From: Ophiura sarsii
Taxonomy: Eukaryota; Echinodermata; Ophiuroidea; Amphilepidida; Ophiuridae
Length of the DNA: 64,000 bases
Assembly: GCA_035610835.1 (NCBI GenBank)
Contig: CM069447.1
Coordinates: forward strand, 21,129,259 to 21,193,258
Reading direction: 5' to 3'
Shown here: piece by piece, positions 33,620 through 44,342 of the stretch
Numbering within the stretch: the stretch's first letter is position 1
Layout: each line of letters starts with the position of its first letter
Notes under the pieces: generated by a model
Seen by the model: only the letters and a program-made list of their open reading frames with translations
Told to the model about the DNA's origin: nothing
Databases searched by the model: none
Position numbers and translations under genes: made by a program

Positions 33620-34595
33620 AGGTTCATGGCAATGCTTGGGGTCCGCAATGTTTCTTCCCTGAATATACTCACCATTCACAACTCAATAATTCTAAATTTC
33701 CTCCCGCTATTAACTATATTTTATGACAAATATGTTAAATATGTTACAATGTCTATGTCAATGTTTCAATCAAAAGTGTACATGTTACTTACACTGTTTT
33801 TTCTTCTTCTTTTGTTGTATGTCGTGCAGTTTTTGTGTTTCGAAACTCAATTTTTTTACTTTTGGATTTTTTTTGCAATTAAACCATTTGGAGTTGTACT
33901 CTTTTGGAATTTTACTAATATTTTTGGAAACTATTTCTCAATATTTACTTTTTGGATTTTTACATCTACAGTTTGACTTATTGTTGGAACTTTATTTGCA
34001 ATTTTACTTTTTGAAACGTTTTAGAAACTGTTTGCAATTCTACATTTACAATTATACTTTATTGTACTTTTTTGGAACATTTTTAGAACTGTTTTTCAAT
34101 TTTATGGAACTTATTGGATTTGTTTGTACACATGTACGATACGATTTATAACTCCTTTATTTTCCCGATTTGCTTAGAGTAAATTGTGTCACCTTTATTT
34201 TCCTCCATTTTTACGGAACATTTTGGAGCTTGTTTTTGCTAATTTATTCTCGGAAAAATAAATAATAATAATAATAATAACCCCCACCCCAAAACAAATA
34301 GCCATTAAGTTCAAATAGGACAACGGCTCACCGTTGTCCAAGAAACTATGTCATCATTGAAAGATAACCAATGTTTTGGTTTTCATCCCTGACGATTACA
34401 AACAAAACAAAAACAAGATCGTTAAAATAGCTAATCAGTTCAAATGGGACAACGGTTTATACATCCCACCTTTGTTCAAGAACTGAATTGCTTAGAGTAA
34501 ATTGTGTCATCTTTGGTTTTAATCTTTGATGGATAAAAAAAACCCAAAAAAACCAAGAAACCCTATAAAAATAAAACCCTCCTGAAAAGTGTCAA
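33620..34595. repeat. T-rich low complexity and tandem duplication
   Basis: 33780-34240 is T-rich with repeated TTTTGGAACTTT-like blocks; the long frame there is an artefact. GCTTAGAGTAAATTGTGTCA occurs at 34176 and 34489, and GTTCAAATAGGACAACGG / GTTCAAATGGGACAACGG at 34309 and 34438, showing a diverged tandem duplication. Confidence 0.5.
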
Positions 34596-34602
34596 TACCC
34601 AG

Positions 34603-34859
34603 TAGGGCGGGGCGTAAATAGGGAAGGTATTTTGTTCAAATCGGCCATGGTCAACAGGTATTCCACTTTACCCCACATGATCAAATATGCACTTTAACAA
34701 AAATTCGGAGGGGGTCTTCAGACCCCACCACTACCCTTAATCCCACCCATAGAGAATACATAGTAATTTAGTAAAAATTGGGATAGTGGGGTCAAGTGGA
34801 ATACATTTTGACCATGGCTGATTTGAACAAAATACCTTCCCTATTTATGCCCCGCCCTA
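34603..34859. mobile_element. hAT-like MITE with 8-bp target duplication
   Basis: Perfect 8-bp direct repeats ATACCCAG flank the element (34595-34602 and 34860-34867). Ends are TAGGGCGGGGCGTAAATAGG and CCTATTTATGCCCCGCCCTA, with the inverted match running on through AAGGTATTTTGTTCAAATC. An 8-bp duplication and TAGGG-type ends fit the hAT superfamily. 257 bp, non-coding. Confidence 0.9.
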
Positions 34860-34869
34860 ATACCCAGGT

Positions 34870-36480
34870 GATATTACAAACTTAACTTACCTAAAGAATA
34901 TGTTACAATATACTATACTCCAATACTGCACGAAGTCATCTTACCCGTTGATGAACTTGATGTGAAATGAAAAAACCCAGAGTATTTCAATCACTAACAG
35001 TACCACTAGTCTAGCCCACGTATTGCATGAATCAGTCTATCAGCGTATTTTCATATCGGTGCTGCTATTGCTATATCAGTGACGCTCATTGAAGCATAGG
35101 CTATACAGGGTACCAGTCTATGGGCAAACCTTTGAACTTCACTTAGATCAAAGTGCAGTTATCATGATTACTGTCCATTTTTTTCATTCTATACACACAC
35201 GGTGTACTCACAATACAGAGTGAATCAAACAAGTGCGCCGACATTTGTCACTAAGGGACAGGCTAACCAGGGACAGTCACCACCAGGTTCAAGCTCCACC
35301 CGCCGTCATCGGATATTGCCAGTTCATGGGAGTCGTTGACCGGGCTGATTATCTACATCTGGTTATCTATATTCAGCTGAGTTTGAGTAGGACTCTCTTT
35401 CAGCATGGATTAAATCCTTATTAAGACCACTGCACTTGGCCAATTTGATTTCATTGTAAAGTCCCCGGTAAAGTCCAACTAATAAAGTTAAAATCCTGAA
35501 AATATGAGAAAGATCCATCCATCAATTAAAGACAGTGTTGCCAACTAGGCAAGTCAACCCATTTTGTAGTATGTACAATGACAATTCACACAGTAAAGGT
35601 AGATTTACATGACAATGGAATATTACATATTTAAATAGGCTTATAAAAGGGAAATTATTTGTATTCTTATCATGCTAAATTCTTTATTATTATCATGCTT
35701 ATAGCAGAAATTAAAGTCCAATTTCTATATCTTAATTACCTTCTCTGTCAATGATTGGTATAACATACAAACAAATAAACAAACAAACAAACATACTATT
35801 GGTATAATTGGTCCTTTCCTACCACAACTTTTCTACATGCTGAGGCTTTCTCATGAGAACACTGAGCAATATTGAACATTGGACAGAAATATTCATGCAT
35901 CAACTTTGTGGTTAATGTAGCTAATAATGATTTGTGCCAAAACTAGTTTTTACTATTGTTATTGATTGATGATTTAAATATTTGAGACTTCCAAGTATTA
36001 AAACGTAAACCATGTCGTTTTCTGTTTTATGTGTTTAAATCCCATTGTACAAACTAGTTAATGATATGGATTACGCAAACTAAGCTAGCGGTCTTTTTTG
36101 ATCGGATTAATCCCGGATGTTCAGAATATTGTCATTATTAATTGGGCTTTACACTGACAATGAATTGATTTTCACCCAGCGGTTTTGAAAACGTAAAAAA
36201 TGCCATGCACAGAGTCCTGTTTTGTTGGATTCACCCTGTAGACGCGTGACATCATGCACATGCACTATTACTATTGTAGGTATAGGAGGAGCGCTAGTTA
36301 AGGACCGTTCATTAGTTATGGTGGAGGGCGGGGGGGGGGACAAATTCGAGACTCATATGTCAACATTATGTACCCCCTCCTACATCTGAAACTAAAAATG
36401 ACATGAACCCCTGCTTACCAGTAGCTTTTTACACAGGCCCCCGAAAAAATAACTTGTCACATAAAGCCTGTTTTTATTCC
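34870..36480. other. Noncoding stretch
   Basis: No exon or RNA gene found. ACAAACAAATAAACAAACAA at about 35767 is a simple repeat. GGGCGGGGGGGGG near 36327 is a G run. Confidence 0.5.
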
Positions 36481-36483
36481 ATC

Positions 36484-36870
36484 ACCACCTATCACCACCT
36501 TTTGGTGGTGATTGGTGGTGATGATCATCCACCTATCACCCCCTTTTACGTATTCCTATTCAGCACCAAAAGGTGGTGATACAGCGAAAGGTGGTAATGC
36601 TGGTAATGCCTGTAGTTCACTTAATATACGCGCAAGGCAAGCGTAAATTAGCGTATCCAAGCAAACCGTCACGCCAACGCGCCCATGTTATTAACCCGCG
36701 CGTAGGTGCACCGGGAACACTGTTTTCACGCGTGGCGTGCAAACATAACGCGGCGCGTGGAATCTCATCACCACTTAAGTAATCGCCGCCTGTTTCTATT
36801 CAAGATCACCACCTCCATCACCACCAATAACCCAGAAATAGTGGGTGATTTTGGTGGTGACGGAGGTGGT
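36484..36870. repeat. Inverted GGTGGTGAT/ATCACCACC repeats
   Basis: ATCACCACCTATCACCACC, then GGTGGTGATTGGTGGTGAT, and again ATCACCACCTCCATCACCACC and GGTGGTGACGGAGGTGGTGA at the right. These make nested hairpins around a GC-rich core (36640-36770). Probably a foldback element. The LINE fragment begins immediately after. Confidence 0.55.
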
Positions 36871-38398
36871 GACATATGTAGCATTGTCATCTGCTGATTG
36901 GTCTGATGTGTATTGTAGTAATATAAACCAAGCTTGGAGTAATTTTAGGACAATCTTCCTGCAGGTCCTTGACATTGTAGCACCTATTAAGCAGATTAGA
37001 CTGAAAAACAGGTCAGGACCATGGATAAACAATGAGATCTTTGATAATATCAGGTACAGGACCACTTATTGTACAAATTCAAAAAAGACCGAACAAAAAC
37101 TGATTTGTACAAGAAATATTGTCAAGTGAGAAATAACATTCAGAGGGATGTAAGATCTGCAAAAGCAGAGCACTTTAGTAGTAAAATTGAAGAACACAAA
37201 AATGACTCAAATTTTTTTGGCCAACAGTTGAAAACTCTTGGGTATAGTAACAAAACAAAAGGTGAGACCAAAGTGGTTCTTGACATTGATGGTGAAACTG
37301 GCTTTGATTCCAACAAAGTTGCAAATTATATCAATGAATTTTATACTTCTGTTGCTTCAACATTGGTTAACAAATTGCCACCTGCCAGTAATAGTTTTGA
37401 CACTGGGTCTGATGCATTTAAAAATTACTACAAAAGTAAGAATGTCTCCCCAAAGGGTTTTAAGCTATCGCCTGTTACTATTGACTAAAGTTAAAGCCCA
37501 ATAAAAGTACCGGTCTAGATCGTATACCAGCTAAATTCTTAAAAGACGGTGCAGTGGTAATTAAAGATCACAAGGCTTTCATCGTTAACTTGTCTATCAC
37601 CAGCAACACACACTGATATAAATTTGCTAGAGTAAGGCCTTTATTCAATAAGAACAGTTGATCCGATGTTGGCAATTATAGACCGGTTAGCATATTGTCC
37701 ATTGTCTCAAAAAATCTTGAAAAAGCAGTGTATAATCAACTTGAAATGTACCTCTATGATAATAATTTGATTTATAGCCTGCAATCTGGTTTCAGACGCT
37801 CATACTCTACTGATATATGCCTTATTTACCTCACCGATTATGTTAGATCCCAGATGGCTGCTGGTAAATATTCAGGTATGGTGCTCTTAGACTTACAGAA
37901 GGCATTCGATACAGTAGGACATGACATACTTTGTAACAAATTGCAAGCTATGGGTATTCACATTGACTCTGTTAATTGGTTCAAATCATACTTATCTGAC
38001 AGAAAACATATTGTTAATGTAAATCAGGTTGAATCCAAACCCATGAATATATCATGTGGCGTTCCACAGGTTCGTATTTTAGGGCTGCTGCTCTTCTTGT
38101 GTGATGTTAACGATATGTCATCAAGCGTTAATTGTAATATTTTGTTATATGCTGACGATAGTGCCCTTTTCACATCAGGTAAAGACCCAAAAGTAATTTC
38201 TGACACTTACAAGTAGAGAACTTGAGTCGTGTAGACAATGGCTGATCGACACCAAATTGTCCTTACACCTTGTCCTTATATGTTTTCTTTTACTAATATG
38301 TTGTGTCAATTGTTGTAATTTTTTTATGATTTGTATATTTTATCTAATGTATTGTTTCTCTGTGTCTTGATATGCCAAATAAAACTAAACTTAACTAA
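36860..38398 (+). mobile_element. Non-LTR retrotransposon with broken reverse transcriptase
   Basis: Frames in order: IKQIRLKNRSGPWINNEIFD (36845-37129), a shift, then VRSAKAEHFSSKIEEHKNDS (37069-37488), a break near 37490-37690, then IVSKNLEKAVYNQL and GMVLLDLQKAFDTVGHDILC (motif A), CGVPQVRILGLLLFLCDVND (motif B) and LLYADDSALF (motif C) to 38216. The spacing from the pre-RT region to Y-A-D-D fits CR1/Rex/L2-like elements, clade not determined. Sequence after the palm is deleted and the copy ends with a TGCCAAATAAAACTAAACTT tail. Several shifts and stops: inactive. Confidence 0.85.
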
Positions 38399-38399
38399 T

Positions 38400-39640
38400 A
38401 CTCCATTTGGGCATGCTGTCATATAATTCAATATCCAAAGACAAGTCAAGAACCAAAAAGTGAATTATTGTTCCCGTTCTGTTCCTGATTGTCCCCTTGC
38501 CACCTCCCAACGCCTGCCTCCTGTTTAATTCAGAGAGAGAGTGATTGCTTTAATTTATCCATATGTTTATGTATACCACTAGAAAGAACGCAGCTCACAT
38601 AACCATGAGGCCCACAGTTTCAACCATGCTTTTCAAAAGATGAATGGCTGTGCATGCTCTTAATGGTTATATGATGCTTCCCCTCCCAAATCTACTACTT
38701 TTAGAAGTAGGCCTTTTGCATGGCCCTTCAGGTATCTTACAAATGAGGTTCTACTGTACACACCTGCATGTAAAGTATCAAGCCAATATTGGCATTTTTT
38801 TGAATTCTTTTAATAATCTGCTTTGGATAGATCATTATAGGCCTGTGCCAGGCTGCCAGCAAACCCCTACCCACATGTTCAGCCCTACGGAATAGCAATT
38901 GTTAATCTCAATTGTGTGTACCATTAAAGTAATTTGTTCATTCCAATTTTTGATTTGGTGAGGTGTTTTTGTTTTCGTGTGGCAAACTGTTTGTGTGCAT
39001 TTTATTGAAATATTTTACAAAAGAAATAAGACTGTGTGATTGATGCTTTGATTGATGACATGGTCAAAATAAGTGAAATGCATAAACAGTCTTATTTCTT
39101 TGACATCGCCAAAGACTCAAATTCATGAAAATGAAGAGTTAACCTATAATTTGAGGAATTTAATTTTCATTTACTGCATTGATTTGTTAACAATTCCAAA
39201 ACTTTAAATGTCCATACATGTCGGAACCACTACACGGAAACTCATGTCATCTCAAAGGAAGCAATTGGATCCAATTGCTCCCAATCAATCAAAAAACTAC
39301 TCCTCCCACTACCATTGTCATAATTGTAACTTGACAATTTGTATTTGGTATTTTGTGATTTTCAATAATCATTTTACATTTGATCATGATAAACAGTAAT
39401 TCAATTTTCATATGTTCCTCACTGTGCCTCATTTACTTGCGTTGGGTCTTTTGTACCTCTTTCATTATACACATAATATTTCAAAGCAATAATCGCACAA
39501 GTTTCGGAACACTGTCAAAATCACTCAAATGGATGTAAGCCCTTTTGCATTTAATATCAGCTCTTCAATATTGAATTGTAAACACTTTTCCGAAGGATGC
39601 ACACACAATGCCAACATTGACTCTTAGAAGTATCTACAAT
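38400..39640. other. Noncoding stretch with repeat remnants
   Basis: An AAATAAGACTGT / ACAGTCTTATTT inverted pair lies at 39023 and 39087. GGATGTAAGCCCTTTTGCAT near 39530 is a remnant of the element nested at 2474-3101. No exon found. Confidence 0.45.
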
Positions 39641-39649
39641 CAAGGAAAT

Positions 39650-40190
39650 GTGGTGTTGGAACACAGAGTTCATTTCTCCGCTAATATCACTTATTAAGGG
39701 ACAATTTTCAAGCGCTGACTTTGCAACAAACTTGTATGTAGAGCTTAAAGGTAGATGTTCCGATTTTCAACTTGAAGTTTTCTATTCTACATGAAAGGTC
39801 ATCCTTAAAAAAGTCGTGTTCCAAAGTTTGAGTTGCATAGCTCTAATGGTTCTTATTTTAGACGCACAAGATGCTGTGAACTGTACCCATTGAGTAGTAC
39901 ACAAACTATATCGGTGGTTACCACCATTCGCGCTAATTCGACATTATTTCATCGATTTCTTCGTAATTATACCGAATTAGGCCGTCAAATTTCAGTATGA
40001 TGATGAGAAAAATACGAGCTTTCATATGATATGAAAATCTCCGTATGTTTAAAATAATTCTGTGTTACGAAAATGTGATCGGGTCATCTACCTTTAAGCT
40101 ATCTACTAACTCGTATCCCTCTCCCGCCCCCACCAATCAATGTTGACGGTCCCAACGACTATGGAGATGAAACGGTTCCGAACAACATTA
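39650..40190. repeat. Repeat E copy 1, carrying a family C insertion
   Basis: Flanks of the family C element match 41810-42010: GAACACAGAGTTCATTT, GGGACAATTTTCAAGCGCTG and GAGATGAAACGGTTCCGAAC appear in both. The copy at 41810 lacks the insertion. Confidence 0.75.
39749..40093. mobile_element. TTAA-flanked MITE (family C), copy 2
   Basis: Starts AGGTAGATGTTCCG, ends CATCTACCT, with TTAA on each side (39745, 40094). 345 bp, same as copy 1. The paralogous empty site GAGCTTAAACTATC at 41911 carries one TTAA only, which proves both ends and the 4-bp target duplication. Confidence 0.92.
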
Positions 40191-40699
40191 AATTGGGGCA
40201 ATAACTCGTGTTCTATACATTGCATTATCTTCAAATTTTGAGAGTTTTGAGATATATGTACTCATTATATTTAATAAAAATCAAGTTAAAATTACATTAA
40301 CATTATTAGGGACTGGTCATTTTATGCGTAATAATGACCCGTGTTATTCTTACATTCGGGCGAAATGGGTGAACTACAACATTTAAAATGATTGTTTTGA
40401 TGACTGTATTTTCATGGAATTTGTTTAATTTTGAGATATTTATAATCGTTCGTGTTTAATAAATACCTAAATACATTAGGAACATTGTGAGGGACTGGTG
40501 GATGTGTTGTTATAATTATTCCAATGTGTTTTCTCTATGTACGCACGTTTGTTCTCTCTAACAGATTAGGCCTATAATGAAAAATGTGTCTTTTAAAAAT
40601 ATCATATTGGTATTGTCGTCAGGTTTTTATTTTATTTAAAAAAATTGTCAACGAACATGTTTAAAAAATATATCCATTGTTAAGAATGGCTCTTGCTAT

Positions 40700-40776
40700 G
40701 AGTTACGAATCCGTGACTCTGCTTTTAAAGTAACTATAACACAAACGCGCTAACCAATTGAGCTAATCGCGCCTCT
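40700..40776 (-). tRNA. tRNA-like sequence, probably pseudogene or SINE head
   Basis: On the minus strand GGCGCGATTAGCTCAATTGG and TTAGCGCG form a very good A box and D-arm, but the B box region (GGATTCGTAACTC) is degenerate. I could not pair an acceptor stem. A functional tRNA is unlikely. Confidence 0.35.
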
Positions 40777-40859
40777 ATACAATGTTCGGTCAAACTAAGT
40801 GTCATATCATCTTTGGCTTTAGAAGTTAGCAGTGCTTTACTTTGATCATGTCATAATAT

Positions 40860-41640
40860 GACCTTATAGCGTATTTATGTCACAACCGTGCACTAACCGT
40901 GCACTCGTACTATACGAGTATTGGCAACCGTTACGATTGCCCATTCATTGTAAAGCATGCACGTCGGTCGATTGCCCTGATCAATAATAGTATCTACAAT
41001 TATATATTTAATTAGGAGGCGCAATCGTGTAAATGCGTATATTTATTTACGGGCAATCGTGCAACGGTTGCCCATCACCGCGTATTTTGAGTTTCAAACA
41101 CACAGTTTGGCGATTTAATATAATTCTCTGTATGTAGCATTGGCCTAGTATTGGTTATGCTAATGTTATAAATGTATTAGTTATGTAATAAATGATTGCC
41201 GCGGTATGCTACGCGAGCAATGTCGTGCGCTATGTGCGAGCCGCTTGGAGCGTTATACGCGAGACGTGTCAAGCGTTGTGCGAGAGGCGTATGGATTACT
41301 AAATCATGATCTTTATACGAACAATAAATTTAATGATTCAAACTATTCATATCTTGCCCGTATTGGTATGTAATAAGCCACTATGCTAGTTACCATCTCA
41401 TTATTTCTTGGTCAAAAAGTCTTGTGCTATGCTCAAGGTTTATGCAAGCGCGTAGCGCAAGCTGTAACCAAGAGCTATGCACAGCCTTGGGTCGGTCGAG
41501 CGCCACGCACGATCCGTCATAGTTGTATTTAAATCATCATTTATAATTTGATAGTGTTTATCGGGGTATTCGCTGCTTTTTAAAAATAAATAAGTCAGGC
41601 TTCCTTGAATAATAGGAGCACATTTTCAGGTTTAGGTATT
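40860..41640. other. Noncoding stretch with many GCG/CGC dinucleotide blocks
   Basis: GCAATCGTGCAACGGTTGCCCA and AACCGTTACGATTGCCCA (inverted, near 40926 and 41044) form a loose hairpin. No exon or element ends established. Confidence 0.35.
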
Positions 41641-41809
41641 TAATATGACCAATCCCTAATTCAGAATTGTAGACACCTCTTGATGGTGGTACATTAGGAG
41701 ATTCATACTATCTCTATTTACTGAAAATGTGATCAAAAAATACTTACAAATAAAAAAGTTATGGCTAAAAATGAAAAATTAGATGAATTTGTTTAGGACT
41801 TTATCCAGA

Positions 41810-42015
41810 CAATCAAGGACATTTGGTGATGGAACACAGAGTCCATTTATCAGTTAATATCACACAATAAGGGACAATTTTTAAACGCTGATTTTGCAAC
41901 AATCATGTAGAGCTTAAACTATCTACTCATATCCCTCCCCGCCCCACCAATCAATGTTGAGGGCCTTAATTACCGTGGAGATGAAACGGTTCCGAACAAC
42001 ATTGAATGGTGGGAC
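41810..42015. repeat. Repeat E copy 2 with empty TTAA site
   Basis: Parallel to 39650-40190 without the 345-bp insertion. Target TTAA is at 41914-41917. The 86-codon minus frame over 41923-42183 overlaps it and has no confirmed domain. Confidence 0.75.
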
Positions 42016-42199
42016 TGGGAAGTTGATTTCAATGAAGCCACATTTTCTGATTGGCACAACTACACGTGTATCTGCGCCAACCACAGTGTGTTGATCGTTA
42101 TTTACCTTATGCCATAACAGAGCGACAATGCAATGTGTTGAACTTACGGTTACGGCCGGAAAATGCGAACCCTGTACCTGCACCTGGATGAGTTAGCCC

Positions 42200-43612
42200 A
42201 GGGATCCAGGGTGCAGGGTACCAGCATATGCTGCCAGCTGCTCATTTAGTGGTTTGCACTTCAAAGGAAATCTAAACCTTTGGTGAAATATCATAAATTA
42301 ATTACTGTGTTTATAATGCCATAACGTTACCTTTGTTTGATTGCTACACTACTGTTTAAAGATAAACTGGCTCACATTATTCATGGTGCTTCTTGGGAAA
42401 ATTATGTCAGACACACTTTTTTCAGACACATTTTCAATTCTTTGATGTCAAAATACCTTTAAATAATCAGAATTTGAAATATTGTATAAAACCATCAAAG
42501 AATTTCAGTTACATTTAATTACCCGGTGATGTTGGACGTGTCTGCCCAACTTTACGTAAAGGGTTTGTTAAAAGCCTTGTATACAGGGCGAGTCAAAAAG
42601 GTGTACTCAACTTCGGGATTTTATTTCTAAAAATCTGTGTAAAGATTTCTCAAATCTAATTCGATAATCTGGCAGAGAGGCTGTCTCCTTTTAAAAACCG
42701 AACAAGATTTGTGATATTTCTCTTACAAGCTCTTTTGAATTCAGAAAGTAATGACTTTGCTTTGTCAATATTTTGCATATGACTGTAAATAAAAGCTGAA
42801 CAAGTTTGTTTTGTTTCATTAATTAACTATCGTGTTTCATGCATGTAGGCACTTAAACATAAATACCATGCGTCATCGAGTACAATACTCGATATTTTGT
42901 TCGGTTTCAAAATGAATTAACTTTACCAAATAGTCATAGCTAGATAATGAAACCCTGAATTGTTGTGATTATTTTTGCTGATACCGGTAAATTAACACAG
43001 CTATTGATTCAAGCATTTGCTTCATATGTTTTGCTTCACTTTTCGATAATTCAAAAACTAATAAAGATTTTCAACAACAAAAAACCGGTTCCTAGGGAAT
43101 TGTATTAGGAATATAATAAAACTAGTATGACAAAATGTGACAACATATATTTTGAGTTATCTTTGCAGAACCTAAAATGTGTCATAAAACGTGGTTTTTA
43201 TAATTTTCTCAAAAATTGTCAATTTCATGATGAGGTCGGATTTATTGAACCCTTTTCTGCAAAAGAAAATATACTTTTATATAGATTAAATGAATAATAA
43301 AGGAGTTACAGCAGTTTTACTGAGGCTATGCTGAGGGTTAACAGCCCCCTTAACATCACAACAAAATATACAAGATTGCCAAGTCTGATACCAGCAATAG
43401 GTATTTCTTTAGTCAGTGAGCTGTGAAGCGTTGTCCGCCCTAAAAACAGATGGTTTGATGTAATAGAATTGTACCGTCGTTATATTTCAAAGTTTCCTTT
43501 ACTTGCTGGACATGTCCCTGTAATGAAGTTGTGTTGTTTGCAAGGCTCTTATATTTTGAAGTTAGTGTATTTATAACCTGACTTTGGAATAGATACGTAC
43601 ATAACAGTCAAT
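42200..43612. other. Upstream region of the SLCO gene
   Basis: AT-rich with no exon found. Should contain the promoter of the transporter; TATTTATAACC near 43568 is a weak TATA-like match 45 bases before the ATG, which I would not rely on. Confidence 0.35.
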
Positions 43613-44342
43613 ATGTCTTCTGGATTGGACTTGCAATCACGTACCGTGGATGACGATCATCGTCGTAGCGAAGAAGTAAACAAGGATGCAATTACAAAAG
43701 GGCAAGCGGATCCTTCTAAAGATGCTGAATTGAAACTTGGAAGAAATGGGGCCCCGGTGACTTTCCCTATCGATGCGGTAGCCGAGGAAGGGCTGCAAAA
43801 CCTAGCAGTCACTTCTTCCGCAATCTCCAGTCAAGGAAAAGAAGAGCTCGGTGAAATTTCCGTTACACATTCTCCAGAAAACGGCGCGAAGATCAACGAT
43901 AAATTTACCGTTCAAGTGATCACTAAATCTTTCGATGAAATGTGCGGCTGTGGAAGCGTCTTCTATCCGCCGTATATCCAATGGATGAAGAAACCATCCA
44001 TTTTCCTGATACATTGCATGTTAATCAGCATATGTGTGTTTATGGTAGGCGCCTATTTCAGTGCGGTTCTGATAACATTAGAGCGTCATTTCGGTCTAAG
44101 CAGTTCAGAATCCGCCACCTTGAAGCAGATTGATGATTTATCTGGAGCCGTTGTGATCATACCACTTACGTATGTAGCCGGTAAGGGTAATAGACCCTGG
44201 TGGTTTACGTGCGGAATTGTATTGATGGGGCTAGGTAATATAATGTGCAGCTTTCCTCATTATCTCACCAAACCTCTCGATCCAGGATATCTTACCGTAG
44301 GGAGCAGTAATGGAAGCTCTGAACTTGGTCTGTCCATACAAG
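43613..44342 (+). CDS. SLCO exon 1: start, cytosolic N-terminus, helices 1-3
   Basis: ATG at 43613, 243 codons plus one base. A polar N-terminus of about 120 residues is followed by EMCGCGSVFYPPYIQWMKKP, the pre-helix motif of OATPs, then helix 1 (FLIHCMLISICVFMVGAYFS), VLITLERHFGLSSSES, helix 2 and a further helix (FTCGIVLMGLGNIMCSFPHY). Donor ACAAG|GTGAGT in phase 1. The ATG is the first in frame; the serine-, aspartate-rich leader is typical of an unstructured tail. Confidence 0.9.

Noticed and set aside
33723..34151. 142-codon frame rich in F, L and C, looking like a membrane protein
   Set aside because: It is a by-product of T-rich low complexity; no domain, no splice context, two frames overlap in the same way.
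40700..40776. Functional tRNA gene
   Set aside because: Good A box but degenerate B box and no acceptor stem pairing found by eye.
41923..42183. Minus-strand frame with HFPAVTVSSTH, resembling the FPAVT motif of ASIC/ENaC channels
   Set aside because: Half of it overlaps a dispersed repeat, the motif is short, and no neighbouring channel exon was found.
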